A stretch of DNA of 64,000 nucleotides from Budorcas taxicolor (Eukaryota > Chordata > Mammalia > Artiodactyla > Bovidae): positions 16,322,434-16,386,433 of the forward strand of contig NC_068934.1 of assembly GCF_023091745.1 (NCBI RefSeq). The letters are read 5' to 3'. A model generated the notes under the pieces. The model ran no database searches and was not told the DNA's origin. It saw only the letters and a list, made by a program, of their open reading frames with translations. Shown in pieces: positions 32,366 through 43,474 of this stretch. The position numbers and the translations under genes are program-made. Numbering within the stretch: the first letter of the stretch is position 1; every line of letters starts with the position of its first letter.

Positions 32366-33504
32366 TTTTCTCTCCTTCTTTCTTCCTCATCTTCTGTCTC
32401 ACTTACATTTTCAGGTCTAAATCTCCAGATCCTGGATTACTTTTTGCTCTGTATTATGATGATCTGAGTTGATCTAACCACCTGTTTCCACACTTGACCA
32501 ATTAGGCTCTAAAATCCTTGGAAATAAGACCATCATCTGGTTTATATATTTCCTTGGCAGTGTCCACCACATGTCTGGTGTAGAAAAGAACATGTATGTT
32601 GTTTGTCTTAAGTAAGCGGAGAGAAAGTTCACTTCATATTTAGCAAATGAAGGAAGTGAGCCAGACAGTTATGAAGAAGGTTGTGAAAACAGTTTCTTGA
32701 GCTGAGTGTAAGAAGCATGAGTATCATCAGTGTTAATAATGACCATGAGATATAGGGTAAAGGAGATGAAAAACATATGCATCAGCTACTATATTTCAGA
32801 TTTTTCTCCTAGTCACGGTGTAAACAGGCAACTCGTTGGCAATAACTGGGCAATAACCGGACAACTAGTCCAGTTTATGACCTATGCCATGATGTTTTCT
32901 TTTCCTTCTAATGTTAGCCTTCCTGCTGCACTAGTCCAAACAGTTTTGTGCAACTCCCTTCAAATTTGCCGTGTATATGTCATATGTGCCACTTAGAATG
33001 CACAGAGAGTGGTGATACAGTAGAAAAGGGCTCCATGATTCTACTAACCCATAATCTAACTTCTATGGTGGTTTTCTTTTGCTTAGATTATGGTCTTCTA
33101 AATATGTGATGGGTATGAAGCATTTCAGAAAACAGTCATTTAAATAAGAACATGTGTATCTTTGAGAATACAGTTCAGTCTAGATCCAAGACTCAGGAAT
33201 GGAATCATTTAGTGCCTCTCACCTGAAACTTGACTGCAAAGAGGGAATATTTACAGATCTGTAAGGCTTAGGGAGTGAAGGGCTTTGGGAAATCATCTGG
33301 AGATAATTCAGAGGCTCTGAATGTAGACTCCCATTTCTCTCCCTTCTTGCAACTTCCCTGTCCAACATGCCACTCCCTCCCAGAAGCATAAGAATATTTT
33401 TTGCTTTTTCTTTCCCAAATAGCCTTGATTTTCTTAGAAGTACTAGGAGAGCATGAAATATTCTTGGCTTTAGCATAGCGTGTAGTACATGTTCATGGTC
33501 AAGC
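32366..33504. other. Mostly unassigned
   Basis: A sense L2-like 3' end is possible at 32500-32600 ('taggctctaaaatccttgg', 'cagtgtccaccacatgtctgg'). No gene recognised; frames of 85-88 codons have no recognisable domain. Confidence 0.4.
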
Positions 33505-33735
33505 AGTAACTAATAATTATAATAATGAATAATATGTACTTGATATATTCCAGGTTCTATACTATGGACTTCCACATTATTCAGTTTTTGTAACTGCCAG
33601 TGATTTAGGTACTTTATCATCCCCATTTTATAGATGAAGAAATTGTAGCTTAGTAAAGTGAAGGAACCTGCCCAAGGATAACACCTAGCCAATGATCGGC
33701 CTTGGATTTGAACACAAGCACTTTGACATCGGAAA
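33505..33735 (-). repeat. MIR SINE, nearly full length
   Basis: 'ataatatgtacttgatatattcc', 'atccccattttatagatgaag', 'cctgcccaaggataacac' and 'ggatttgaacacaagcac' cover antisense MIR from 3' to 5' end. Confidence 0.85.
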
Positions 33736-34470
33736 AAATGTCATTACGTCTTGAATATATTCACTTTGCTATAGAATTCATCATTTCACCCTCTTGTTAT
33801 TGAGATTTACAGCGGGGTCAGACTCAGGCTGCGCAAAGGGAATATCAGCATTAAAAATAAACACTCTCTATTGCTGTAGCCATGTGTTCCATGAAACAAA
33901 CTCACTCAGAAGGACAATGCAGATAGTGGAATGCAGTCTATTGCACCAGCAGGCCCAAGGTAGAGTCTCCTCTTAGCCAAGGACCCTGACCAGTTTTTGT
34001 GAAAACCTTACATACCCTAAGTGTACCTGCCCAAACCCACCTCCCCAAATTGCCTGAAACTAGTCTGAACAAAGGAAAAGAAAGATACAATCAAAGTTAA
34101 CCTGTGATTCATACGCCTTAGGCCTAGGTAGTTAACAGTGGGCAATTATCAATAGGCCTGTGGTCATATCCCGATAAGCATAATTCCTGGCGTGCTGCGA
34201 TTCTTGGGGTCTCAAAGAGTCGGACACGACTGAGCGACTGAACTGAACTGAACTGATTCAGTTACACAGATAATTAGGGTATTCTTTTAGGCGAAGGAGA
34301 GTCTAGGTACACGAGCCCTGGTGCTTTTCCTTCTGGGGGTCTGGTTTTCCACTTGGTAAGTCGTTTCCATAGATACTGGGCATATAGCTCAAAGTTCTCA
34401 GTCCGGCCCAAGATAGAGTCCTGCTTTCATGAAGCCTGTTCTGTCTGTTTCCTTCTTCACTAGCAACAAA
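33736..34470. repeat. Unassigned, possibly LTR-derived
   Basis: The text 'gcccaaggtagagtctcc' (33954) recurs as 'gcccaagatagagtcctg' (34408), both beside pyrimidine-rich stretches. The composition resembles an old endogenous retroviral LTR on the minus strand, but no AATAAA-anchored structure or TG...CA ends could be fixed. Confidence 0.25.
34188..34257 (+). mobile_element. Very short BovB 3' tail (~70 bp)
   Basis: 'ctggcgtgctgcgattcttgg' through 'gtcggacacgactgagcgac' and three ACTGA units: only the last ~70 bases of BovB are present. Confidence 0.92.
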
Positions 34471-34539
34471 ATCCTCTAGATCCTAGAGTCTCAGAACTCC
34501 ATGAGTGGTGTTTCTTCATTACTTCAGGATCCTTCAACA

Positions 34540-34665
34540 TATACTGAATATCTGCCATTTTCAAGGCCCTGAGCGAGGAGAATAAAGATGAAAGGATAGA
34601 ATTCCTGTCTCAGTGAGCTCTCAAGCTAGTGTGCTGAAGGCAATTACAAGGCATTCAGGAAACCA
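34540..34665 (-). repeat. L2 LINE fragment
   Basis: 'atatactgaatatctgcc', 'ttcaaggccctgagcgagg' and 'cagtgagctctcaagctag' follow the antisense L2 3' end. Confidence 0.5.
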
Positions 34666-35726
34666 CTCTGATCCCATGCCCACTTCCACCCGACTCCATG
34701 GAACATTGTGGCGCTTGTCCTTCTAGAGTTACATGTGTCTTCAGAAATTCCTCAACATGGAGCTCCAGTCAGACAACACCAATTAACTGGATTTAGGACT
34801 TGAAATGAAACCTATTTCTAACCCTCACTCAGCGCAAAGGCAGACCTCAAGGTACATGTGAACTAGAAGGCAAGCTTACAGGCATCATGGAGTTCTTGGG
34901 TGGGTCCTGAAAGATTCCCCAGTCCAACCCTCTCACTTTTCCATGAAGGAATGAAAGCCCAGACAAAGGCAGTGAATAAGACAGGATCAGGCCAAGAACT
35001 GAGGTCTCCCAAGCCCTTTCCACCAGACCACAGTGTGTTCCCTCTGTCTGCCCTGCCCTTAACCATGAAGGAGAGGCAACCAGGCCGCGGATTTTCCTAT
35101 GGAGCAAAAAAACAAAAAGAGCCTTACACTGATATTTGCAAGTATCTGCAAAACCTTCTCAATGAAGAGCTCAATTGACCTGGGTGAGGAGACACCAAGT
35201 GGTGCTTCCTAGAGGCTGGGGCTGATCTTTTGATTTGTACGGCATTTCTTTTAACTTATCCCTTTAATTAACATGTAAAAAAATGACATCTCTGTCAGCT
35301 CATGCCAAGTCTCCCCCACGTTCAGCTTGGCATGCTGGGACGTGAACTTGAGGTATCTGTGAGCAAAAGTTCAGAAAGCTAAAATAGGAAGCATTAACAG
35401 GTGGAACTGCTATGTGTGCACTTACCAGGATCAATTTTCCACTTAGATAGCTTTTGCCCAGTTGTGCTAACTACTAACCAATCTATACTTCCTAATGGAT
35501 TAAAGCAGAAAGGTCAGGCATCATAAAATCATCCATTTCCCATTCATTAATATTCGAATGTGGGTTCCTGATCCTGCCCTAGGCTACATAACAAGAGGGC
35601 TTTTTATAACCAGGTTACAAAAAGACCAACAGCCCACACCATATAGAAACGTGGTTTGTGTGCAGTTTTCTGAATGAATGATTGAGTGAATGAATTAAAC
35701 AGTACATGAATAAGTGAATTAAACAC
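34666..35726. other. Mostly unassigned
   Basis: About 34895-35040 ('agtccaaccctctcac', 'aatgaaagcccagacaaagg') resembles an antisense MIR/L3-type segment. The rest has no recognised content. Confidence 0.4.
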
Positions 35727-35986
35727 CAGGCTTCCCAGGTGGCACAGTGGTAAAGAATCGACCTGCTAATGCAGGAGATGCAAGAGTCCCGAGTTTGATT
35801 CCTGGATTGGGAAGATGCCCTGGAGGCATTGCAGGCAGATTCTTTATCACCTGAGCCACCAGGGAAACCAGGAAATGGCTACCAATCCAGTATTCTTGCC
35901 TGAAGAATTCCATGGACAGAGGAGCCTGGTGGGCTACCGTCCATGGGGTTGCAAAGAATCAGACATGGCAGAGTGATTGAGCACAG
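35727..35986 (+). mobile_element. Bov-tA SINE containing an inverted copy of its own head
   Basis: The sense head (35729-35778, 'ggcttcccaggtggcacag') and B box ('gagtttgattcctgg') are followed, in the middle of the body, by 35826-35869, which reads as an antisense Bov-tA head ('gcaggcagattctttatcacc', 'gagccaccagggaaacc'). The BovA body then resumes at 'aggaaatggctaccaatcc' and runs to the normal end. Head and inverted head can pair into a ~40-base imperfect stem. Confidence 0.9.
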
Positions 35987-36199
35987 ACGTGATAGTTGAT
36001 CATTTATATGAAAAATTATGTAAAGGGCTGGGACTAAGGCGAGTGTCTCACTCACCAGGAGCCGAATTTATTCAGTAATCTTGGTACGCATATTTTATGA
36101 AATGTTTTAAAATTAATGTGTTCATGATTAAATATCAAAATTTTACATCAGAATCAGTTGAGCTATGTTCATAATGGAGAGAGAGATTTACATTTATTC

Positions 36200-36400
36200 A
36201 GAGAGGTAAGAGGACTGTGAGTAAGACAGGAAAACCCAGGCTAAAACCTTGCCTCTGGAAATCATTAGCTGTGTAGCTTTGGGGATTTTCATTACCAATG
36301 GCCTCAGTTTCCTCATTATTGAAATGGAGATAATAGCTCCCATTCATGTAATTGCTGTAAGGATTAAATACACAAAGGACATAACTCCCAGATTATTTAT
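36200..36400 (+). repeat. MIR SINE
   Basis: 'atcattagctgtgtagctttgg', 'ggcctcagtttcctcattattg', 'aaatggagataatagctccc' and 'gctgtaaggattaaatac' match the MIR core and 3' half well. Confidence 0.88.
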
Positions 36401-36504
36401 TTCATTTATTTAGTCACCTTTTTCAAAAGGCTTTCTTTTCTCAGGCATATGTGCATGTTACAAAAATTAGGAAAAAATGAGAAAACAGAGGATGGAATAA
36501 TATG

Positions 36505-36714
36505 AATTGAGTTCCAGATGCTGGGTCAGACACTTTATTAAACGTTTGTGTGTTTGGATGGAGACTGAACAGAAAGATTTCTTCAATGGGAGAGATGTCT
36601 TCTGGGCCCAAACTGAGTGTATCAGGGATGTGTTCTAGGGCTGGAAGTACCATCTTTTCAACAGCTACTCCATTACACGCATTTTCTCTCTATAATCTAT
36701 TTGAACTATTATAC

Positions 36715-36759
<45 letters not shown>

Positions 36760-36850
36760 GTACCATATATCCATGCTACAACTGAGTAAGCTAAATTTCA
36801 AAAGTGTAGGTAAATTTTCTGAGATCATATAGCTCGTCAGGAGATTCTAC
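36505..36850 (-). repeat. MIR SINE with microsatellite inside
   Basis: 'ccagatgctgggtcagacac', then 'tataatctatttgaactattatac', the TG repeat, then 'aactgagtaagctaaatttc' and 'gagatcatatagctcgtc' read as antisense MIR in order around the microsatellite. Confidence 0.6.
36719..36756. repeat. (TG)n microsatellite
   Basis: About 19 uninterrupted TG units. Confidence 0.98.
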
Positions 36851-37179
36851 ATGGCCCATGTTTTCTATCACACTTTCTCAAGATACGGGAAGTGGAAACC
36901 TCATAGGCGAGACACTTCCACACAGAAAGTAGAGTTTTATGGAAATGCTCCATAGGGAAAGATTTAAAGAATAAATGAACGGTTCCAAGAAATCTAATCT
37001 CTTTTATCTATCTGCATAAACCCACACAATATGTGGTGTTCATTAAGTACCACCATTAAATTAAAAATGCATTGGGACACCAATAAAACCAGTGTTTTAA
37101 TTGGGGGAAATTAAGAAACAAGTGTGGAAGTGAGCAAACTGCACAGAGACACAAACTTTGAAGGAACTAAAATAAAAAT
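36851..37179. other. Unassigned sequence
   Basis: No recognised feature. Confidence 0.45.
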
Positions 37180-37498
37180 AAGTGGTCCAGTGGCTGAGAC
37201 TCCGCCTGCCTATGCAGCAGACATGGGTTCAATCCCTGGTCCAGGAAGATTCCACATGTGTCTGAGAAACTAAGTCCATGTCCCATAGCTACTGAATCTG
37301 TGCTCTAAGCCCCATGTGCAGCAGCTATTGAAACCTGTGTGCCCCAAAGCCTGTCCTCTGCAAAAGAGGAGGCTTTACAATGAGAAATCCATGCACTACA
37401 ACTTGGGAGTAGCTACCATGACTAGAGAAAGCCTGTGTGCAGCAACAGGGACCCAGTGCAACCAAAATGAATAAATAAATAATATTTTTTTAAAAAAT
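37180..37498 (+). mobile_element. CHR-type SINE
   Basis: tRNA-like head 'agtggtccagtggctgagac' with B-box-like 'gggttcaatccctggtcc', then 'ctagagaaagcctgtgtgc', 'agcaacagggacccagtgc' and the AATAAATAAATAA tail of the artiodactyl CHR family. Confidence 0.88.
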
Positions 37499-37534
37499 AG
37501 GTGAATAATAGCTCATTCACAGAGTGAGAAGAAT

Positions 37535-37650
37535 CATATGTAACTTACAGGGTATTGCAAAGGTTAATGAAATAGTGTATAGTGAAGCCTGACCTACAGC
37601 AAAGTAACACCTACAGCTGCTGCTGTTAATATTTACATTTGGAATCAAGC
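37535..37650 (+). repeat. MIR SINE 3' end
   Basis: 'acttacagggtattgcaaagg', 'ttaatgaaatagtgtatag' and 'gctgctgttaatatttac' follow the MIR 3' end. Confidence 0.6.
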
Positions 37651-37714
37651 TAAACTGCATTTGAATTCTGTATGAATCCTGTAGGTATCACCTTAAATAA
37701 GACAGCCTTGATGC

Positions 37715-37865
37715 AGGCTAGGATTTTTTAATCTATCAAATGGGAACTATAGACCAATATCTCAATTGTTTAAAGATTAAATATCATAGGAGGTCTATAG
37801 CCACCAGCTGAGTACCGAATACATTCTAGATATTTGGGAACTGGTGGTGGTAGTTGGTGTCATCA
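37715..37865 (+). repeat. MIR-like fragment
   Basis: 'aatctatcaaatgggaactatag' and 'gtttaaagattaaatatcatag' and 'gctgagtaccgaatac' fit a diverged sense MIR. Confidence 0.45.
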
Positions 37866-39086
37866 AAACAGGGAAAGAAAACTGTTGTTTCAAATAAAAC
37901 TGATAGCAGCTGTTTTTGCCTTCCAAAACAACATGGCAGCATGCGTCAAATCAGTGGGAAAATAAATATCAAAGCTGTTCCAGTCTGCTTCTAGAAAACG
38001 GTTGAGGAAGAGGAAGAAGCCCCAATTTTAAACCTTCTGGTATGTCTCATGAGTGGGTGAAGGAAGGCTCAGGGACAAATGGACCTTTCTATAGGCAGAT
38101 ATGTTAATACATTTTGAATATGCAAAGGAAGGCAGGTGGTAGAAGATTTCTATTCTGATTCTACACAATTTCAGAGCTCACAAGATCGCTGCCATCACCT
38201 GGGGGCATGTCACTGTACGATAGACATCTGCATCTTCCTGAACATCTGGATGACTGACTGCATTTTTTTCCCCACTTTTACCCAAACATTTGGGATCAAT
38301 ATCAGAAAATAGGGGGCAGAATAATGACTTCAGGGAAGCTGTCAGATTGAATGTCTATAATTGAAGCTTGAAAAAGTAACACCCGGGGTGTGTTATGTGA
38401 CAGAAGAGCTGAGAGAAGTAAATTGCCTGTGAGCCAATAAGGAGGGCAGGTGTGATTGTGATTATCAGTGATTTTAGTTCCCCTAATTGTTGTCAGGAAA
38501 CCTGTGACACATCAGAGCCAGGAGGAGGGAATGACTGACATCTAAATGATGAGTTCCCGGAGCCATGTGTCAAAGAGACCCCACTAGGGATAATGCATTT
38601 CTGGATCTAGTGATACCTTATATCTGAGATGTAAGGGAATAAGCCACAGTTGAGTCATTTGACCTCATGTCCAGGATTGAACATAAATTAGTGTTATCTG
38701 GAATTCAAGATCAGTTACTGGTGAGACAGACATGCTTGATAAATAAGGCAACAAAGTCATCCGGAATTACATGCAAACTTTTCTCAACATCTCATAAAAA
38801 ATTAAGAATCAACAAGGCTGACTGCAGCCAAGTTGTGAACAGGCAGCAAGGCTTGAAGAGAACTTTGGCTCACACAACCACAGACTGTTAGTGCAGTGAA
38901 GGACTACAGCCACAAGCAAGCAGACTGTGGGATGAGTTACTTTTTCAGGGGATGGGTCTTTTTCTGGTATGCTTACTGTTAAGAGAATAGTTGTATATAA
39001 ATCCCTTGGGGCATTTCTCTAATTAGGCACAGTCCCCACCACTCCTTCCGGCATTAAATCGGGTGCCTTTGCACATTTATTTTTAC
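37866..39086. other. Unassigned sequence
   Basis: No recognised gene; a 74-codon frame at 38667 has no recognisable domain. No repeat is called. Confidence 0.45.
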
Positions 39087-39094
39087 TTTACCAG

Positions 39095-39363
39095 GGACTT
39101 CTTTGGTAGTCCAATAGTTAAAGAATTGCCTTGCAATGCAAGGGAAGCTGGTTCAATCCCTGGGTGTGGAACTAAGATCCCACATGCCACGGAGCAGCTA
39201 AATCGATGCTGCAACTATTGAGCCTGTGAGCTTTGGAGCCGGAGCACCACATCAAGAGAGAGTCCTTACATCTTAATGAAAGATCCACCTGATGCAAGGA
39301 AGAGTCTGAGTGCCACAACTAAGACCCAAGGCAGCCAGAGTAATTAATTAATTAACTAAAAAA
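39095..39363 (+). mobile_element. CHR-type SINE with 8-bp target duplication
   Basis: Head 'ggacttctttggtagtcc' and 'ggttcaatccctgggtg', 'ctaagatcccacatgcc', then 'gccacaactaagacccaagg' and a TTAA-rich tail. TTTACCAG occurs at 39087-39094 and 39364-39371. Confidence 0.88.
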
Positions 39364-39540
39364 TTTACCAGATCACTCCAAGGATTTGAGTTTGCAGCCC
39401 TTGAGACTTACTCCTCCTTTGTTTTTGCAGATAAGGAGTCTGAAAGCTCAGAAAAAGTGTCATGTTAGCATCTATTTCAGGTCAGTCATATAACCAGCAT
39501 GAGGCTAGATGACTCAATAAAGTGTTTGTTCAAATATTTA

Positions 39541-39735
39541 CTGAACATGTATTGCATAGAGGTGCCCCTCCCTAAGTCCAGACTACGGAAGATGGACATC
39601 ATAGTTACCTTTCTCCAATTTGCAAATACCAATTAAATTTCAAAATATTCTGGGTTTGGACCCTGAACATCTACTTCTAAGTCCAGACTATATAAGATGG
39701 ACATCATAGTTGTATTTCTTGAATTTACAATCTAA
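39541..39735. repeat. Local direct duplication, unit ~105 bp
   Basis: The block 39572-39612 recurs at 39677-39717 with about five differences (core 'aagatggacatcatagtt' identical). The preceding 'ctgaacat' and the following 'tttct..aattt.caa' also repeat, so the duplicated unit is larger than the 41-base core. Confidence 0.85.
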
Positions 39736-39783
39736 CAAGGGAAAAAACTAAAATAGTACATTGAACCCAGTCTGTGTTCCCTG

Positions 39784-39818
39784 ATAATTATCTCCCTGAA
39801 CATAATTATCTCCCTGAA
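39784..39818. repeat. Perfect 17-bp tandem duplication
   Basis: ATAATTATCTCCCTGAA at 39784-39800 is repeated exactly at 39802-39818 after one C. Confidence 0.95.
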
Positions 39819-40139
39819 TATTTGGGAGTTCAGAAAATGAAAAATGACTGTACATTCTTATTGTTGTTTTATCATTTCTGTTACCTGTCTTCGAGCCCCT
39901 GACTGTTGCAGCAGGAGCTGGAAATGGCTTTTACTGGAATGAAGTTCAAGTGGCAACAAACACTCAAATCTCTGAACAGAGTTGTCAGGGATAACCACAT
40001 GTGGCCTCCCTGGAAGACCAGGAAATATGGTATTACAGGAAGAATTCTATTTTTTACCCACAGTTCACACATAAATAGATTGTAACTCAGGAAGCACACT
40101 CTCTGGCTGCTTGGGAGGTGTGATAATACCACGAAAAAT
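39819..40139. other. Unassigned sequence
   Basis: No recognised feature. Confidence 0.45.
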
Positions 40140-40330
40140 CCTAGCCAGGCATTTTCTGTATGTTTTATGTGTAAGATTGTTTTATCACAGCAACCTCATG
40201 GTGTGGGTCTATTATTATTTTTATTTGACAGCTATGGAAACTGAGGCACTAAAGGTAAACATTCTCAAGTCCACACAGATGAGTCAGAATTTAAATCCAT
40301 ATATACGAGTGTCCATAACCTTTTCATTAC
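40140..40330 (-). repeat. MIR SINE
   Basis: 'tcacagcaacctcatggtgtgg', 'attatttttatttgacagc', 'atggaaactgaggcactaaag' and 'aatttaaatccatatatac' follow antisense MIR. Confidence 0.85.
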
Positions 40331-40959
40331 TCGACTCCAAAGCCTCTTCAGTTTTGCTGGCTAGAAGAAATTATTCCTTTGGGAAAAGGTAGAAATCACA
40401 AGACCATTGCTTTGCTTTTGTACTATAAATTCTAGGACTGTGCCGGGATAAAAGAATCAGAGTCTGGTGAATGCTACCAGTATTTCATTTCACTGGAGCA
40501 TGGCTAGAGGCAAAAGCCAGGAAGATTTGCACCTCAGTTAGCGTGGTACTTTTTGCTCTGTTCTCATTTGTTTTATAGTGATCACAGCCTCTGATTATAT
40601 GTGAGAAAATTGGAAGTGTGAGAGGGAAGAGGACCCAAGGTACTCCAGAAAGAAGAGACCTTGAGATGAATGGACAGTTACTGATCTTGGTTTGCTACAA
40701 CCCTGGGGCTGTTTTCTGAGAGGAAGATAGCTTGAGGATGATGGAGAGACCTCAGGTGGCTTTAGGCAGATGGGCTGCTCAGTTTCATGAACCAAGATGA
40801 TGACAGTCACTCATTTAATTTCCCCAATGATGAGCCATTGTTGGTCTTCTAGGTAGAGTCAACTAAAGGATAACATGTAACCTAAAACTTGCAGGTTGAG
40901 TTTTTCTGTTTTTTTCTTTTTTAGCAGTTTACAGCATGCTTTTCCCCACACATTCACAT
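40331..40959. other. Unassigned sequence
   Basis: No gene recognised; a 71-codon minus-strand frame at 40595 has no recognisable domain. Confidence 0.45.
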
Positions 40960-41227
40960 TTATCAAATATTTGAGTATTATACACAACTTGCTTCTTTTA
41001 CTTAGCAATTTTTTGTCATTTTTTGTCAGTACTTCATTTTTTTAACTACTGCAGATATCACATTTTATAAACATATTAGTTATTTCTTATTAATCAATAT
41101 GTGGGCTGTTTCTAAATTTAAAAAAATGTAACAAATACTCTTGGACCCATCTTTTTGTTCATGTTTAACTTCTAGAAGTAGAAGTTCTGGGTTAAAATCC
41201 AGAATATATTGAATTTTAATTGATATT
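40960..41227 (-). mobile_element. Old L1M 3' fragment
   Basis: 'aatatgtgggctgtttctaaa', 'acttctagaagtagaagttc' and 'tgggttaaaatccagaatat' follow the antisense old-L1 3' region. Confidence 0.6.
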
Positions 41228-41860
41228 TGCAGGTTAAGTTTTATTCTAAAGTCTTACTGAGAACAACAGTCCAGAATGCAGCCTCTCAGATAGCTCTGAG
41301 GAATTGCTCCAAAGAGCTAAAGGAGGAGCCAGGATATATAGTATTTTTTTTTAATTTGCTGAAAAAAAAAACATACAGTTGAACATCAAATATTACTCTC
41401 ATCTTAAAAAAACAGATATCTCAGGTTAATGACTTTAGGGCCTCTTTCTATGTATGGGAAGATACAAGAGACTAGGCTCACTGAAATTACTGCCTAGATG
41501 GGCATCTTAACTATCTTGGGTTATGATCCAAAGCACAGAATCATCAAAGCAATAATCATTGCTTTACTCTTCCCGAAGTTCCCTCCAAGGAACTTCCCTT
41601 GTGGCTCAGCTGGTAAGGAATCTGCCTACAATGCAGGAGACCTGAGTTCAATCCCTGGGTGGGGAAGATCCCCTGGAGAAGGGAAAGACTACCCACTCCA
41701 GTATTCTGGCCTGGAGAATTCCATGGACTGTATAGCTCACAGGGTCACAAAGAGTCAGACACGACTGAGTGACTTTCACTACTAAGTTCCCCCCAAGGTA
41801 CACCATGGTGGAGCTTGGGGTGGCTGCAGTGGTTGCTGACTTCATCCTTGTAGAACTGGA
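41228..41860 (-). mobile_element. Endogenous retroviral LTR-like segment, copy A
   Basis: On the minus strand the right order for an LTR R-U5 is seen: 'ctctttggagcaattcctc', 'agagctatctgagagg', then AATAAAA (41239-41245) and the end 'cttaacctgc'. It shares blocks with 42539-42960: the LTR end, 'gctctgag.aa.tgctccaaaga' and 'ggagatacaaga'. A Bov-tA splits it, and the far edge is uncertain. It has no coding content. Confidence 0.6.
41591..41783 (+). mobile_element. Bov-tA SINE with 15-bp target duplication
   Basis: Head 'aacttcccttgtggctcag' with 'gagttcaatccctggg', BovA body to 'gagtgactttcact'. AAGTTCCCTCCAAGG (41576-41590) and AAGTTCCCCCCAAGG (41784-41798) differ at one base. Confidence 0.96.
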
Positions 41861-42268
41861 ATAACTGGCAATGTTCCTTGCTTACTGGAATGGCAGGCAA
41901 TGTTACTTTACCACAGTAGAATAATCTTCTCCAAGATTCTAGCAAAAGGTTGTTCGTCATTCTTGGATTCAGGTGGTAGTATGATCTTTATCTTTTTTCC
42001 TAGACTTCATAACTGCTTAATTGGTGTGATAGTAATTAATGATTTTTTTGTCAAATAGCTTTGAGGTCCCCCTTTCCAGGGTGTATGGTAGGCTTGAATT
42101 TTCTGTCTTCCTTGTAGTTGAGTGAGGACAACCCTGGACAATGTGTTGTGAGCTGGACAGTGTGCTGTGAGCTACACTGCTTTTTCAGAGCTCTAACTTT
42201 TCTCTGATTAACTGGTCAGCGACTTTCAAACAGGCAGCTTCTCCATTGACTTAAGTGCCCAAGAGACT

Positions 42269-42487
42269 GTGAAAAGTCAAAGTGTTAATCGTTCAGTTGT
42301 GTCTGACTCTTTGGATCCCCTAGACTATAACCTGCCAGGCTCCTTTGTCCATGGAGTTCTCTAGGCAAGAATTCTGGAGTGGGACATCATTTCCAACTCC
42401 AGGGGCTCTTCTTGACACAAGGAGTGAACCTGGGTCTTCTATATTACAGGCAGATTTCTTTACCATCTGAGCCACCAGGGAAGCCCA
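42269..42487 (-). mobile_element. Bov-tA SINE with target duplication
   Basis: Antisense body 'ttcagttgtgtctgactc' to head 'gagccaccagggaagccca'. CCCAAGAGACT (42258-42268) and CCCAAAAGACT (42488-42498) match at 10/11. Confidence 0.94.
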
Positions 42488-42538
42488 CCCAAAAGACTAA
42501 TTAATGCCAAATTTTTTAAAAATGCACAATGTGAGAGT

Positions 42539-42960
42539 CGTGAGTTAAGTTTTATTCTGGGAAAAATGAGGTGACAGTACCCACGAGACAGCACCCAGGT
42601 AGCTCTGAGAAACTGCTCCAAAGATTTAATGGGGAAGGTCAGTATATTTGTGATTTTGGTGAAGGGGAATACATGCAATCAAGCATTTTTTTTTTTCAGA
42701 AGCTTTCTTGTAGTCACCAGAAACAATTGTCACCCTGAAGGATTTCAGTGCTTTTTATATATGGGGAGATACAAGAATTGGGCTCATAACGTTGACTCCT
42801 GAAATAGCTGACTATCTGAGAATCTGTTCTGTCAGTTTTTCCCAGAGCACAGAGTACCTCATTTCTGCTTTCTTACCCTGAACTCATTTCAGGGTGCATT
42901 GAAAGTCAGCAGCTGCAAAAGTACATGATTTAATGCTCATAGAGGTAGATGGCAAGTGCC
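42539..42960 (-). mobile_element. Endogenous retroviral LTR-like segment, copy B
   Basis: Same structure as copy A, in the same orientation: AATAAAA on the minus strand at 42550-42556, 'ggtagctctgagaaactgctcc' and 'ggggagatacaagaattggg'. It lies about 1.3 kb from copy A. Whether A and B are the two LTRs of one deleted provirus or two solo LTRs cannot be decided by eye. No gag, pol or env frame is seen. Confidence 0.6.
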
Positions 42961-43474
42961 CATGGCAAGCACCAATTTGTAGTTGACATCAGAATCAGCA
43001 AAGCCCATCCCACTGACAATTTGCCACAGTGGACTTGTAGGATGGATATTATTCTCTTTTCTTTAAAACCACTGAGAGTTAGGGGTTTTTTATTACTGTA
43101 ACATAACCTGACCTATCCTTATCAATAATACTGAAAGATTAGGAGAGGCTGCAAGAGGTAATACCAGCCAGGAGCCATTTTACACTAGACTTTCCTAATG
43201 GGATCTCAAAGACAATATGCTATTTTCAAATAGATAAAATAACATCCCTCTGTTTTGAGATGACACCTTTATTATATTCCATTATTGAGTGTTACCAGCT
43301 CTTTGACATTCAACCCACAAATGATGGTGAAAGTTAAGCTCAAATTTTCTAGGAAAATATATAAATGCATGTAATAGGGATTTAAAAAAAGAACTCAGTG
43401 AAAGCACAAATTTATGGTGGTCAGAAAACATGAGCATAGAATTACAGTTATGTCACATAATGTAGAATTTTTAA
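42961..43474. other. Unassigned sequence
   Basis: No recognised feature. Confidence 0.45.
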
